In this document: positions 24,836 through 34,868 of the stretch, in pieces
Layout: every line of letters starts with the position of its first letter
Numbering within the stretch: the first letter of the stretch is position 1
NCBI RefSeq assembly: GCF_013170705.1
Contig: NZ_CP033334.1
Location: forward strand, 1,736,001-1,800,000
DNA length: 64,000 nt
Source: Mesorhizobium loti
GTDB taxonomy: Bacteria > Pseudomonadota > Alphaproteobacteria > Rhizobiales > Rhizobiaceae
Reading direction: 5' to 3'
The notes under the pieces: model-generated
What the model was told of the DNA's origin: nothing
The model's database searches: none
The model's input: the letters and a program-made list of their open reading frames with translations, nothing else
Made by a program: the position numbers and the translations under genes

Positions 24836-27436
24836 CTATTTCAGCTCAAGCAGCCGTTCCAGATAGCTGCGCTCGATGTCGGGGCTGAGCGCGTTGCCGA
24901 GCCGCTTGCGGATCGCTTCCAGGATCTGTCGGGCGCGCTGGACGTCGATCTCGTCGGGCACCTTCACCGAATCGCCGAAATCGGGACCCTGGCTGGCGCG
25001 CGGCCGGCCGAGCGGGTCGCGGTCGGCATTCTGCTGGCGGCCACCCTCCTGGCTGCCGCCCTGGTCGCCCTGCATGGCCTGCATCTGCTTCATCATGTCC
25101 TTGGCGCCCTTGCGCAGCGCCTCGAGTGCCCGGCCCTGGTGACCGACGGCCTCGTCGCCCTGGCCCTCGCCAAGCGCCTGCTCGGCGCTGCCCATGGACT
25201 TGCCCGCCTCGCCAAATCCTTCATTGGGCTCCATGCCCATGCCTTCGAGACTCTTCTTCAGCTTGTCGAGATCGCTCTTCAGCTGGCCCTGGCCTTCCTG
25301 CAACTGCTTCAGCGCATCGGCGAATTCCTGCGGCGTCATCGGCTTCTGTCTGGCGAGCGGGTCGCGGTCCTGGCCGACGCCGGGCTTGTCCTGGTCCTCG
25401 CCACCATCCTGGCCAAGCTGCTCGTCTCGGTTCTTTCCGCGCTGGCGTTCGCCGCGCCTCATCTGGTCCATGCGGAAGGTGTCGTTCATCATCTCCTGCT
25501 GGCGCCGCAGGATCTCGCCGAGCTTATCCATCTGCTGGCGCATCTGGCTGTCCTGCTCGCCGCCCTGCTGCTGACGGCCGGCCTGGAGATTGTTCATCAT
25601 GTCCTGCAACTGCGACAGCAATTGCTGCGCCTTGTCGCGATCGCCCGACTTCGCCAGGTTTTCGATCTGATCCATCATCCGGTCGATGTCGCTCTGGCGC
25701 AGTTCCTGGCCGTTCTGCTGCATCTGCGGCGCGTTCGGGTTCTGCTTGGCGCGTTCGGCGAATTCCTGCAGGAACTGGTTCATCGCCTCGCGCAGTTCCT
25801 TCATCGCCTTTTCGATTTCCTGGTCGCTGGCGCCGTTCTTGATGGCGTCCTGCAGCGCTTGCTGCGCCTGGCGCAGCCGCTTCTCGGCCGCCGAGAGGTT
25901 GCCCTCCTCGATGCCAAGCGCGATTTCCCAGAGATAGCCGACCTCGCCGCGCAGCTGATCGTCATTCCCGGCCAGCTTCAGCCGGCTGCGCGCGCTCACG
26001 ATGGCGAGGTAGTGCGACATGTTGTCGAACGTGTCTTCCGGCCGCAGCGTAATGGCGTCGATCAGGTCGAGTACGCGCGGCTTGGCATTGGCGTCGAGCG
26101 CCAGAAGGCGCCGCTGTTCGATCACCGCACGCGCCAGCGGGTTGGCGAACGGGCGTTCTGGCATAACAAGCGTCTTGGTCTCGCTGGACGCGGTGTGTCC
26201 GGCATCGTCGGTGGCGACCAGCGTCAGCTTGATGCTGCTGCCGGCCCAGACATGTTCGGTCAGGTCTTTCGTCGTCTTGGCGGCATTCGACTTGCCGCCG
26301 CGGCGCGGCAGCGTCAGCGGCATTTCGGGCGGGCCGTAGAGCGCATGCGCATCCGGCGCCTGCGGGTCGGCCAGCGCGAACACCGCCTTGGCGGTGGCGG
26401 CGCCATAGTCGTCATCGATCTGGTAGTTGAGTTCGAAGGCGCCGTTGGCGGCGCGCTTTGGCTCGCCGACGAAGCGGATCTGCGGCGGCTTGTCCGGGAT
26501 CACCGCGAAGGCCCAGCGGCCAAGCTGATCCTCGCCCGATTTCAACGTCAGCGTGCCATCGCCGGTCAGCTTGCCGATGAATTGGCGCACCCTCGAAGAT
26601 GAGTTGGCGGACGGCGCCGCCGGGGTTGCGGCAGGCTTGGCCGTCGCGGCGGCCGGGTCGATGGCGCGCGAATTGCCATCCTTGTCGGCATAGGCAAGCG
26701 TTTCCTCGCCCGAGCCGCCGGTGACGCGCAAGGAGACATCGCTGCCCTCAGGCACATGAAACGTCGGCGTCGCCTGGTTGGCGTCGGCGGTCAGGAAAAC
26801 CGGCGGCTTGCCGGTGTAGGCCGGCGGCGTCACCCATGCATCGATGCGCGGCGGCACGGCATCATGCGCACCGTGGGCGCTGAAGCCGTCGGCTATCCTG
26901 CCGCCGGTCGGCCCGAAGGAGAAGGCAAAGGCGGTCACGAGCAGCAGCGCCGCCACAGCGCGCAACCCCCAGGGGTCGCGCTCCGGCACGCGCGTGCGCG
27001 GCAGGTCGGCGCCGAGGCCGTCGAGCTTTGCGGCCATGCGCTTCTGATGTTCGCGCCACAACGCCTGCGAGAAGCTGCTCTCCCGGCCGCTTGGCCGGTC
27101 GGTCTGCACCAGCACGGGGCTGTGCAGCAGCCTGTTGGCGGCCTCGATGCGGCGATCGACCTCGGCGGCCGAGGGCATGCGGAAGAAGCGCAGCGGATAG
27201 AGCGCCGCCAGCCCTGCCAGGCCGAATGCCGCGACGACGCCGATGCGCGCGATATCCGGCAGCCGGGAGAAGATGCCGAACCAGGACACGCTCAGGAACA
27301 GGCTGGCGACAACAAGCAGCGGGAGCAGCAGCGGCCAGCCGCGCTCGATCATCATCGAGACCCGTGTCGCCAGCCGGCTCAAGGCAAGGCGCCCGGCCAG
27401 GCCGCGGTCGTTGCTGAAGGTGGGTCGTTCGGTCAT
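24836..27436 (-). CDS. TIGR02302 / DUF4175 family membrane protein
   Basis: An 866-residue protein. It has two to three N-terminal hydrophobic helices (about residues 33-85 and 160-175), an extracytoplasmic middle part with beta-rich segments (PPRIDAWVTPPAYTGKPPVF) and a long C-terminal region, from about residue 540, that is rich in Gln, Glu, Met and Gly (QMQQNGQELRQSDIDRMMDQ, QQQGGEQDSQMRQQMDKLGE) and looks like extended coiled coil. TIGR02302 proteins are alphaproteobacterial and uncharacterised. The gene is the last in the argH-lptM-lysA run on this strand, after a spacer with hairpins. Confidence 0.88.
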   Translation of the reverse strand: MTERPTFSNDRGLAGRLALSRLATRVSMMIERGWPLLLPLLVVASLFLSVSWFGIFSRLPDIARIGVVAAFGLAGLAALYPLRFFRMPSAAEVDRRIEAANRLLHSPVLVQTDRPSGRESSFSQALWREHQKRMAAKLDGLGADLPRTRVPERDPWGLRAVAALLLVTAFAFSFGPTGGRIADGFSAHGAHDAVPPRIDAWVTPPAYTGKPPVFLTADANQATPTFHVPEGSDVSLRVTGGSGEETLAYADKDGNSRAIDPAAATAKPAATPAAPSANSSSRVRQFIGKLTGDGTLTLKSGEDQLGRWAFAVIPDKPPQIRFVGEPKRAANGAFELNYQIDDDYGAATAKAVFALADPQAPDAHALYGPPEMPLTLPRRGGKSNAAKTTKDLTEHVWAGSSIKLTLVATDDAGHTASSETKTLVMPERPFANPLARAVIEQRRLLALDANAKPRVLDLIDAITLRPEDTFDNMSHYLAIVSARSRLKLAGNDDQLRGEVGYLWEIALGIEEGNLSAAEKRLRQAQQALQDAIKNGASDQEIEKAMKELREAMNQFLQEFAERAKQNPNAPQMQQNGQELRQSDIDRMMDQIENLAKSGDRDKAQQLLSQLQDMMNNLQAGRQQQGGEQDSQMRQQMDKLGEILRRQQEMMNDTFRMDQMRRGERQRGKNRDEQLGQDGGEDQDKPGVGQDRDPLARQKPMTPQEFADALKQLQEGQGQLKSDLDKLKKSLEGMGMEPNEGFGEAGKSMGSAEQALGEGQGDEAVGHQGRALEALRKGAKDMMKQMQAMQGDQGGSQEGGRQQNADRDPLGRPRASQGPDFGDSVKVPDEIDVQRARQILEAIRKRLGNALSPDIERSYLERLLELK

Positions 27437-27447
27437 CGGCCCTTCCT

Positions 27448-27521
27448 AGAGCCTGTTCCATCCCGAAAGAAACGGGGTGGGGCTCTGTCTCTTTGAGCAT
27501 GATCTGTTTTCGAGATCATGC
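27448..27521. repeat. Intergenic palindromes before the TIGR02302 gene
   Basis: Two adjacent inverted repeats. The first has ends AGAGCC/GGCTCT (27448-27486). The second has a perfect 9-base stem GCATGATCT/AGATCATGC with a 7-base loop (27497-27521) and shares the GCATGAT word with the family B repeat near ftsE. They sit between the threonine dehydratase stop and the TIGR02302 start on the same strand and could serve as a terminator for the former, though no long T run follows. Confidence 0.6.
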
Positions 27522-27629
27522 CGTGGGGCGGGGCAGGATAGCCCAAGCCTCACGACTCGAAGAATACCAGCAAACACGGCAAAGGCGAGGCAGTTTGAAA
27601 AAACGTGAACCCGGCCGAAACGGCTGCAA

Positions 27630-28571
27630 TCAGAAATTGGCGGGGTTTGCGTTGGCGCCGCAGACCAGCACGGCGACCCGTTCGCCCGGCGCCGGCGCAT
27701 AGCGACCGGACAGCACCGCGGCGAAGGCTGCCGCCCCGCCCGGCTCGGAAATGATGCGAACGCGGTTCCACAGGGCCTTTTGGGCAGCAATGATATCGTC
27801 GTCGCTGACCAGGATGGAGCGTTCGACGAAGGCTTCGGCGATCGGGAACATCATTTCGCCGACGCGCTTCGGCGCCAGCGAATCGGCTGCGATGCCTTCG
27901 GCCGGCGCGTCGACTGGATGGCCGGCCTCGAAGGCGCGATGAAGCGTCGGCGCACCCTCGGGCTCGACGGCGACGATACGGATGCGGCCGGCGTACCAGG
28001 CGGCGATGCCCCCGATCAGGCCGCCACCGCCGACGGCGACCAGCAACGTGTCGATCTGAGGCAAGTCCGCCTCGATTTCGAGACCGAGCGTGCCCTGGCC
28101 GACAAGCGTTTCCTCCTGGTTGAAGGCGTGGATCTGCAAGGCGCCGGTTTCCTCGGCGAAACGTTCGCTGGCGGCCAGGGCTTCCGCATAGCGAGCGCCA
28201 CCGACGACAAGGTCGGCGCCATAGCCGCGAATGCGGTCGAGCTTGGCTTGCGGGCTCACTTCGGGAACGAAGATCGTCGCCTTGTGGCCGAGCCGCATGG
28301 CGGCATAGGCGACGGCGGCGCCATGATTGCCGCCCGATGCCGCGACGACACCGGCCGCCGGAACCTGCCGCTCGAGCAGATTGGTGAAGGCGCCACGCGC
28401 CTTGAACGAGCCGGAATGCTGCAGGCATTCGAGCTTGAGGTCGATGGCCAGCGGCGGCCGGCCGAAGTCGGCCATGTCGACGCGCAGCACCGGCGTGTGG
28501 CGCACATAGGGGCGGATGCGCGGTTCCATCGCGGCAATGCGTTCGCGGGTGACGGTGTTGCCTTGCGCCAT
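27630..28571 (-). CDS. Threonine/serine dehydratase-like PLP enzyme
   Basis: A 313-residue fold-type II PLP enzyme. The PLP lysine is in QHSGSFKARGAF, the phosphate-binding loop is VAVGGGGLIGG, and ASGGNHGAAVAYAA is the substrate asparagine loop. It most likely deaminates threonine or serine; a racemase role cannot be excluded. No C-terminal ACT regulatory domain, so it is the short catabolic form. Downstream of lysA by 28 bases. Confidence 0.85.
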   Translation of the reverse strand: MAQGNTVTRERIAAMEPRIRPYVRHTPVLRVDMADFGRPPLAIDLKLECLQHSGSFKARGAFTNLLERQVPAAGVVAASGGNHGAAVAYAAMRLGHKATIFVPEVSPQAKLDRIRGYGADLVVGGARYAEALAASERFAEETGALQIHAFNQEETLVGQGTLGLEIEADLPQIDTLLVAVGGGGLIGGIAAWYAGRIRIVAVEPEGAPTLHRAFEAGHPVDAPAEGIAADSLAPKRVGEMMFPIAEAFVERSILVSDDDIIAAQKALWNRVRIISEPGGAAAFAAVLSGRYAPAPGERVAVLVCGANANPANF

Positions 28572-28599
28572 GACTTGCTCCTCGTCGTGAGATTGCGCC

Positions 28600-29868
28600 T
28601 TATGCGAGCCAGTCGGGGACCGAATCCAGCCCGATCAGGTCGTCATAGGTCAGGCGCGGGCGCACGACGTGGAAGCGGTCGCCGTCGACCAGCACCTCGG
28701 GCACCAGCAGGCGGGTGTTGTAGGTGCCGGCCTGCACGGCGCCATAGGCGCCGGCCGTGAAAACAGCGACGAGGTCGCCGGCCTTCAGCGTGGGCAGGTC
28801 ACGGTCGAGGCCGAGATAGTCACCGGTCTCGCAGACCTGGCCGACAACATCAACCATCATGCGCGGCGTATCGGCCGGCGGCTGCACGACCGGCCTGATG
28901 TCGTGGAAGGCATCGTAGAGCGTCGGCCGTATCAGATCGTTCATGGCGGCGTCGACGATGAGGAAATTCTTCGCGTCGCCTTCCTTCACGAAGATCACTT
29001 CCGAGATGAGGATGCCGGCATTGCCAACGATCAGCCGGCCCGGCTCGAACATCACCTTCAGCCCGAGTTTGGCGACATGCTTCCTGACGATCTGGGCATA
29101 GGCGTCGGGAAGGGGCGGAGGGTTGTTGTCGACGCGGTAGGGAATGCCCAGCCCACCGCCGAGATCGACGTGCTCGATCGAATGGCCATCGGCACGCAGC
29201 GCGCCGATCAGGTCGACAAGGAGGGCGAAGGCGTCGTCGAAGGGCTGCAGTTCGGTGATCTGGCTGCCGATATGGGTGTCGATGCCGGTGATCTTGATGC
29301 CCGGAAGCGTTGCGGCGCGGGCATAGACCTGCCGTGCGCGCTGCCACGGAATGCCGAACTTGTTCTCGGCCTTGCCGGTGGAGATCTTCTTGTGGGTCTT
29401 GGCATCGACATCTGGATTGATGCGCAGCGAGATCGGCGCCACCTTGCCGAGTGCCACGGCGCGGGCCGAGAGGAGGTCAAGCTCCGGTTCGGATTCGACG
29501 TTGAAGCAAAGGATGCCGGCTTCGAGCGCGAAGTCCATTTCGCGCGCGGTCTTGCCGACGCCGGAGAACAGGATCTTGCTCGCCGGAATGCCGGCGGCCA
29601 GCGCACGGCGCAATTCGCCTTGCGAGACCACGTCGGCGCCGGCGCCGAGCTTGGCCAGGGTCCGCAGCACGGCCTGGTTGGAGTTGGCCTTCATGGCGTA
29701 GCAGACCAGCGTGTCGAGGCCGGCAAAGGCCTGGGCGAACACCCGGTAGTGCCTGGTCAAGGTGGCGGTGGAATAGCAGTAGAACGGCGTGCCGACCTGA
29801 GCGGCGATATCGGGGATTGCCACGTCCTCGGCATGCAGCACGCCGTCGCGGTAGTCGAAATGGTTCAC
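28600..29868 (-). CDS. lysA: Diaminopimelate decarboxylase
   Basis: Last step of lysine synthesis, meso-diaminopimelate to L-lysine. The 422-residue fold-type III PLP enzyme has the PLP-lysine segment LVCYAMKANSN, VDLGGGLGIPY, FEPGRLIVGNAG and the GxCExxD-like VGQVCETGDYLG. The start is a GTG giving the sequence MNHFDYRDGVLHAED; another GTG nine codons upstream is possible but less typical. It sits in an argH-lptM-lysA cluster. Confidence 0.95.
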   Translation of the reverse strand: MNHFDYRDGVLHAEDVAIPDIAAQVGTPFYCYSTATLTRHYRVFAQAFAGLDTLVCYAMKANSNQAVLRTLAKLGAGADVVSQGELRRALAAGIPASKILFSGVGKTAREMDFALEAGILCFNVESEPELDLLSARAVALGKVAPISLRINPDVDAKTHKKISTGKAENKFGIPWQRARQVYARAATLPGIKITGIDTHIGSQITELQPFDDAFALLVDLIGALRADGHSIEHVDLGGGLGIPYRVDNNPPPLPDAYAQIVRKHVAKLGLKVMFEPGRLIVGNAGILISEVIFVKEGDAKNFLIVDAAMNDLIRPTLYDAFHDIRPVVQPPADTPRMMVDVVGQVCETGDYLGLDRDLPTLKAGDLVAVFTAGAYGAVQAGTYNTRLLVPEVLVDGDRFHVVRPRLTYDDLIGLDSVPDWLA

Positions 29869-29937
29869 GAGAGTGGTTCCGGAAAGTTGGAGCACGATGA
29901 GATCGGGTTCAGAAGACCAAACCCGGTCCGATCGGTT

Positions 29938-30144
29938 CTAGATCAGCGGGTCAAGGATGAATTTCTTGTCCTTGACCGGTTTTTCCGGCTCCGGCGGCAG
30001 GGGCTGCTTGGCCCTCTCGGCATCCTTGCGCGCCTGGACGGCCGCCTCGTAGGGCGTGTCGAGACCGGCCCTGCGGCCGCAGGCAGTCACGACTGCCATC
30101 GCCGCCAGCAGCGTCAGCGTCACCAAAATCCTGCTTCCGGTCAT
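29938..30144 (-). CDS. lptM: Small lipoprotein, LptM (YifL) type
   Basis: A 68-residue protein with a short lipoprotein signal (MTGSRILVTLTLLAAMAVVT) ending in a lipobox cysteine (TAC-GRRAG), then a charged proline-rich tail (KQPLPPEPEKPVKDKKF). LptM-type lipoproteins help assemble the LptDE lipopolysaccharide translocon in the outer membrane. Placement between argH and lysA is the conserved alphaproteobacterial context. A GGATGGATCG ribosome site supports this start over an ATG 28 codons upstream. Confidence 0.78.
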   Translation of the reverse strand: MTGSRILVTLTLLAAMAVVTACGRRAGLDTPYEAAVQARKDAERAKQPLPPEPEKPVKDKKFILDPLI

Positions 30145-30237
30145 CGATCCATCCGTCCGAAACGTTCTGTCAGCCGCCGCTTTTAGCCGAGTTCTCGGCG
30201 CATTGCACCCCGGATATTGCGATCGCAATATCGGGCA

Positions 30238-31638
30238 TCACGCCTTCGCCAGCCGCTTTTTCCAGTAGCGGATCTGCTTCCTCACTTCCGACGGCGCGGT
30301 GCCCCCGAAGCTGGTGCGGCTCTTGACCGAATTCTGCACCGCCAGCACGGAGAAAATATCGGATGTGATGCCCGGATTGATCGACTGCAGGTCCTCCAGG
30401 GAAAGCTTCTCCAGCCCCACCTTCTTGTCTTCGGCAAGCGCCACCGCACGGCCGGTGACATGATGCGCCTCGCGGAACGGCAGGCCCAACGTACGCACCA
30501 GCCAGTCGGCGAGGTCGGTCGCGGTCGCGTGGCCGGAGCCGGCGGCCTTCTTCATGGCGGCGGCGTTGACCGTCATGTCCGAGATCATGCCGGTCATCGC
30601 CGCCAGCATCAGGTCGAGCGTCTCGGCGGCATCGAAGACCGATTCCTTGTCCTCCTGCATGTCCTTGCCATAGGTCAAAGGCATGCCCTTCATCACCGTC
30701 AGCAGGCCGACCAGATGGCCGTTGACGCGGCCGGTCTTGCCGCGCACCAGTTCGGCGGCGTCGGGGTTCTTCTTCTGCGGCATGATCGAGGAGCCGGTGG
30801 AGAAACTGTCCGACAACCTGATAAAGCCGAATTGGGGCGTCGACCAGATGATGATCTCCTCGGCCAACCGCGACAGATGCGTGGCGCAGATCGCCGCCAT
30901 GCCGAGGAATTCCAGCGCGAAATCACGATCGGAGACGCTGTCCAGCGAATTGCGCATAGGCTCGCGGAAGCCGAGCGCCTTGGCCGTTTTATGGCGGTCG
31001 ATGGGGAAGCTGGTGCCGGCCAGGGCGGCGGCGCCAAGCGGGCTCTCGTCCATCCGCTCGATCGCATCGCGCACGCGCGACAGGTCGCGCGAAAACATCT
31101 CGACATAGGCCATGCAGTGATGGCCGAAGGTCACGGGCTGTGCTGCCTGCATGTGGGTGAAGCCCGGCATAACGGTCGCCGCGTGCTCCTCGGCCCGCTC
31201 CAGCAGCGCGGTGATCAGCCCTTTCAGCGCCTCGGCGACGCGAAAGCACTCGTCCTTGACCCACAGCCTCAGATCCACCGCCACCTGATCGTTGCGCGAG
31301 CGGGCGGTGTGCAGGCGGCCGGCTGCGGGGCCGATCAGGTCGGCGAGGCGAGCCTCGACATTCATGTGGATGTCTTCAAGCTTGGTCGAAAACTCGAAGC
31401 CGCCGGCCTCGATCTCTTTCAGGATCGTGTTCAGGCCGTGAGCGATTTTTTCTTGATCGGCCGCCGAAATAATGCCCGTTTGCGCCAGCATCTCGCTATG
31501 GGCGATCGAGCCGCGTATGTCCTGCGCGTAGAGTTTGCGGTCGAACGAGATCGACGCGTTGATCGCTTCCATGATCGCGGCCGGACCCGAGGCAAATCGT
31601 CCGCCCCACATCTGGTTGCTGGTCTTCTTGTCGCTCAT
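30238..31638 (-). CDS. argH: Argininosuccinate lyase
   Basis: Cleaves argininosuccinate to arginine and fumarate. The 466-residue protein starts [20 protein letters not shown], carries [37 protein letters not shown] and the fumarase/aspartase signature [16 protein letters not shown]. The open frame continues 173 codons further upstream, but that part is antisense to tlpA and the family start is clear. tlpA diverges 37 bases away. Confidence 0.96.
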   Translation of the reverse strand: MSDKKTSNQMWGGRFASGPAAIMEAINASISFDRKLYAQDIRGSIAHSEMLAQTGIISAADQEKIAHGLNTILKEIEAGGFEFSTKLEDIHMNVEARLADLIGPAAGRLHTARSRNDQVAVDLRLWVKDECFRVAEALKGLITALLERAEEHAATVMPGFTHMQAAQPVTFGHHCMAYVEMFSRDLSRVRDAIERMDESPLGAAALAGTSFPIDRHKTAKALGFREPMRNSLDSVSDRDFALEFLGMAAICATHLSRLAEEIIIWSTPQFGFIRLSDSFSTGSSIMPQKKNPDAAELVRGKTGRVNGHLVGLLTVMKGMPLTYGKDMQEDKESVFDAAETLDLMLAAMTGMISDMTVNAAAMKKAAGSGHATATDLADWLVRTLGLPFREAHHVTGRAVALAEDKKVGLEKLSLEDLQSINPGITSDIFSVLAVQNSVKSRTSFGGTAPSEVRKQIRYWKKRLAKA

Positions 31639-31675
31639 CGCTATAAAACCCGTGCTTCGGAGCAGTTTTGAGAAA

Positions 31676-32356
31676 ATGGCAGACGGAAACAGATTTTTCC
31701 CGGCCCCGCGCCTGATCCTCGCCGCCCTGGTGGCGGGAGCGCTGGCCGGCGCGGTCGCGGTATATGTCAGCGAGAGCCGGTCTGGCAACAACGCCGCGCC
31801 CCAAGCGGCGGTCGGCGAGAGCAAGGACGACATCGCCTGTGCCGCCAAGAACGACCGCGCCAAGAAGGTAGCGGCCTCGGCCACCGGCGAGGTCGCCGCA
31901 CTTTTGCCCGCCGATCCGCCGCAATCCATGAAGAGCCTCGCCTTCAATGGCCCGGATGGCAAGCCGATGACGATCGCCGACCATGCGGGCAAGACGGTGC
32001 TGCTCAACCTCTGGGCCACATGGTGCGCGCCGTGCCGCGCCGAAATGCCTGCGCTCGATGCGCTGCAGAAGGAGAAAGGCAGCGCCGCCTTCCAAGTCGT
32101 CGCCGTCAATGTCGATGCCGGCGACGATGTGAAGCCGAAGAAGTTCCTCAAGGACACCGGCGTCGAGGCGCTCGGCTATTACCGGGATTCGACGGTGGCC
32201 CTGTTCAACGACCTCAAGGCACGGGGCCTGGCACTCGGCCTTCCCGTCACCCTGCTGATCGATGGCGAAGGCTGCCTGATCGCCCATATGAACGGTCCGG
32301 CCGAATGGTCGGGGCCTGACGCCAAGCGGCTGGTCGAGACGGCGCTCGGATCGTGA
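31676..32356 (+). CDS. tlpA: TlpA-type thiol:disulfide interchange protein
   Basis: A 226-residue membrane-anchored periplasmic thioredoxin. A hydrophobic helix ([19 protein letters not shown]) follows a short cytosolic start. The thioredoxin domain has [20 protein letters not shown] with the CxxC pair and GLPVTLLID with the cis-proline. TlpA in rhizobia reduces copper-site cysteines for cytochrome oxidase assembly. Divergent from argH with a 37-base gap, so their promoters must overlap. Confidence 0.9.
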   Translation: MADGNRFFPAPRLILAALVAGALAGAVAVYVSESRSGNNAAPQAAVGESKDDIACAAKNDRAKKVAASATGEVAALLPADPPQSMKSLAFNGPDGKPMTIADHAGKTVLLNLWATWCAPCRAEMPALDALQKEKGSAAFQVVAVNVDAGDDVKPKKFLKDTGVEALGYYRDSTVALFNDLKARGLALGLPVTLLIDGEGCLIAHMNGPAEWSGPDAKRLVETALGS

Positions 32357-32374
32357 ACATCAGAGTGTCTTGAC

Positions 32375-32417
32375 GCAATTCCCGGGGAAAACCGTTTTAC
32401 CCATTTCCTCGAATTGC
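32375..32417. repeat. Palindromic intergenic repeat, family A
   Basis: A 43-base element with ends GCAATTCC/GAATTGC and core AAAACCGTTTTACCC, the reverse orientation of the copy at 17221. It ends one base before the stop codon of the GGDEF-EAL gene and lies between convergent genes. Confidence 0.78.
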
Positions 32418-34868
32418 TCACGCGGAGCGCACGTTTGGTTTGAGCAAGACGAGATTGCCGTCCTGGGGAGCGACGCGCACCGGAGCGCGCTTGCCATGGC
32501 CGGTCAGATCGTCAAACGCCTCGATCGGCGCCGGCTTGCCGAGATAGTAGCCCTGGCCGATCTCGCAGGCTTCCGCGTCCAGGAATTTGAGCTCGCCAAG
32601 CGTCTCGACGCCTTCGGCAAGGACCGGCAGGCCGAGGCCACGTCCCAACCCCAGCACGGCGCGCACGATCGCCGCTACCTGACCGTTCGTGTCGACCGCC
32701 TTGATGAAGGAGGCGTCGATCTTGATCTTGTCGAACGGGAAGGCGCGCAGGTTGGAGAGGGAGGAATAGCCGGTTCCGAAATCGTCCATGGCGACGCGCA
32801 CGCCAAGCGCCTTGACCTGCCGCAGGGTTGCCAGCGCGCGCGGCATGTCCTTCACCAGCGCTGTTTCGGTGATCTCGAGTTCCAGTCGTGTCGGGGCAAG
32901 GCCTGTCTTCAGCAGGGTCTCATGGACCTTGCGGCTGAAATTGGGATTGTGAAGCTGTACCGCGGAGACGTTGACGGCGACCATCAGCGGATTCTCCCAG
33001 CGGGCGGCTTCCTCGCAGGCCGCGTCGAGCACCCAGTCGCCGATCTGCCCAATGGCGCCGCTGTCCTCGGCGACCGGGATGAATATGGCCGGGGAAACGT
33101 CGCCGCGTTCGGGATGGCGCCAGCGGATCAGGGCTTCGAAGCCAACCATCCTGCCGCTGCTGATCTCTTTCTGCGGCTGATAGACGAGGTAGAATTCGCC
33201 ACGCGCGACGGCCTGGCGCAATTCGTGCTCCATCACGCGCCTGTCGCGGGCCTCGGTGCCCATCGACGCCTCGAAATAGCGATAGGTGTCCCTGCCTTCG
33301 GTCTTGGCCCGGTAGAGTGCCGTATCGGCATGGCTGATCAGGCTGGTCTGGTCCCCGGCATCGAGCGGATAGATCGCGATGCCGATGCTGGCAGAGACCA
33401 GCCCGCCACCTGCCGCTGACCGGTTTTCTTCACGCATGGCGGCGAGAACCGAGCCTGCGATGCGGCCCGCCGCCTGCGGGTCGGGCAGGTTGGGGGCGAT
33501 GATGGCGAATTCGTCGCCGCCAAGGCGTGCAAGCAATTGTCCTTGGCGCAGAACGCCCGCCGCGCAGCTTGCCACCTTCTGCAGCATCGCATCGCCGGCG
33601 CCGTGTCCGTAGAGGTCGTTCACTTCCTTGAAACGGTCGAGGTCGAACAGCAGAAGTGCGAGATGCCGGCCTTTGACGGCCGTCTCGGCAGTGCCGGCCC
33701 GGTTCATGGATGCGATTTCCGCGTCGAGGCGGCTCGAGAAACTGCGGCGATTGGCAAGCCCTGTCAGCGGGTCGAAATGGGCGAGGCGAAGGATTTCCTC
33801 CTCAGCCCTCTTGCGTTCGCGGATGTCGCGGACGGCGATGACATTGTGGGGTTTGCCGCAATAGTCGATGCTTCGGGCGATCAGTTCGACGGGAATTTGC
33901 GCGCCGTCGCTGTTCCTCAACTCCGCCTCTCGCGGTTGGCCTTCCAGGCTGGCCGCGTCGGTTGCGGTGCGTTCGTCGAAGAGCTCGCCCAGTTCCTTGC
34001 CGTGCAGCGCCGCGGCTGGCGTGCCGGCCAGCTTGCCCATGCTGTCATTGGCGCTGACGATGCGGTTGCCGTCGCAGACGATCAGCCCCTCCACGGCGGC
34101 ATTGGCCAGGCCGTGCATGCGGTCGACCTCGAGCTTCTGGCGACGGAAACGCAGGTCGATCCACAGCGCCGATGCCGACAGCACCAGGATGACCAGCGTG
34201 GCGGCGGCGACCGCGAAGGCCTGCGAGGTCGGCGCGATCGTATATTCGGAGATGGTGATCGAGGAATCGGGAAAGATCGAGACGGCGCTCATGCCGATGA
34301 AGTGCAAGGTGCAGATCGCCAGCGTCAGAAGCACCGCGCCGACGGACGTCGCCGGCAAGGAGGGGCGGCGCAGCACGACACGCAGCGCCAGCGCCGCGAG
34401 CATTACGCCCGCCAGCAGGGAAACGGCGACCAGCAACAGGTTCCACTCGATCCGGCCCTGAACCTCGAATGCCGCCATGCCCGTGTAGTGCATGGCCGCG
34501 ATGCCACCACCTAGAACGGCGCCGCCGACGAGATGATAGTCAAGTTCGTCCCGCAAGGTGGCGATCCAGATACCTGCCGCCGTCAGCGTCACCGAAGCGG
34601 CCAGCGAGAGCACGGAGAGCCCCGGATCGTAGGCGCTGGGTATGCCCGGCGTGAACGCAAGCATGGCGATGAAATGCGTTGCCCAGATGCCAAAGCCGGT
34701 CGAGGTGGCCGCGATCATCAGCCAGGCAAGCCGGTTCCTGTCCGTCGAGCGGCTGATGTGGTGAAGCAGATTGACAGCAGAGAAACAGGAAATTCCGCAG
34801 ATCAGCGCGGCGAGTGCGACCAGTCTCAGATCGTGCTGGTTCACGATGCAATTATAGACCGTCAACAT
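32418..34868 (-). CDS. MHYT-PAS-GGDEF-EAL cyclic-di-GMP protein
   Basis: An 816-residue membrane protein. Residues about 10-240 form a seven-helix MHYT sensor with its His-Met motifs (THFIAML, AMHYTGMAAF, LHFIGMSAV), proposed to bind copper or a gas. A PAS domain follows at about 255-370. The GGDEF domain (about 380-545) has an intact RLGGDEF but no RxxD inhibitory site five residues upstream (RQGQ instead). The EAL domain (about 560-800) keeps GFEALIRW, NVSAVQL, EITETAL, DDFGTGYSSL, KIDASF and AEGVET, so synthesis and breakdown are both possible. A GGGGAA ribosome site supports this start. Confidence 0.92.
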   Translation of the reverse strand: MLTVYNCIVNQHDLRLVALAALICGISCFSAVNLLHHISRSTDRNRLAWLMIAATSTGFGIWATHFIAMLAFTPGIPSAYDPGLSVLSLAASVTLTAAGIWIATLRDELDYHLVGGAVLGGGIAAMHYTGMAAFEVQGRIEWNLLLVAVSLLAGVMLAALALRVVLRRPSLPATSVGAVLLTLAICTLHFIGMSAVSIFPDSSITISEYTIAPTSQAFAVAAATLVILVLSASALWIDLRFRRQKLEVDRMHGLANAAVEGLIVCDGNRIVSANDSMGKLAGTPAAALHGKELGELFDERTATDAASLEGQPREAELRNSDGAQIPVELIARSIDYCGKPHNVIAVRDIRERKRAEEEILRLAHFDPLTGLANRRSFSSRLDAEIASMNRAGTAETAVKGRHLALLLFDLDRFKEVNDLYGHGAGDAMLQKVASCAAGVLRQGQLLARLGGDEFAIIAPNLPDPQAAGRIAGSVLAAMREENRSAAGGGLVSASIGIAIYPLDAGDQTSLISHADTALYRAKTEGRDTYRYFEASMGTEARDRRVMEHELRQAVARGEFYLVYQPQKEISSGRMVGFEALIRWRHPERGDVSPAIFIPVAEDSGAIGQIGDWVLDAACEEAARWENPLMVAVNVSAVQLHNPNFSRKVHETLLKTGLAPTRLELEITETALVKDMPRALATLRQVKALGVRVAMDDFGTGYSSLSNLRAFPFDKIKIDASFIKAVDTNGQVAAIVRAVLGLGRGLGLPVLAEGVETLGELKFLDAEACEIGQGYYLGKPAPIEAFDDLTGHGKRAPVRVAPQDGNLVLLKPNVRSA

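Noticed and set aside
25139..26602. A 487-codon forward frame rich in Leu and Ala over the TIGR02302 gene
   Set aside because: Antisense to the Gln-rich coiled-coil region; leucine richness is the expected reverse reading of glutamine and glutamate codons.
31639..32157. N-terminal extension of the argH frame by 173 codons
   Set aside because: The extension is antisense to tlpA, and ArgH proteins start at MSDKK-type sequence.
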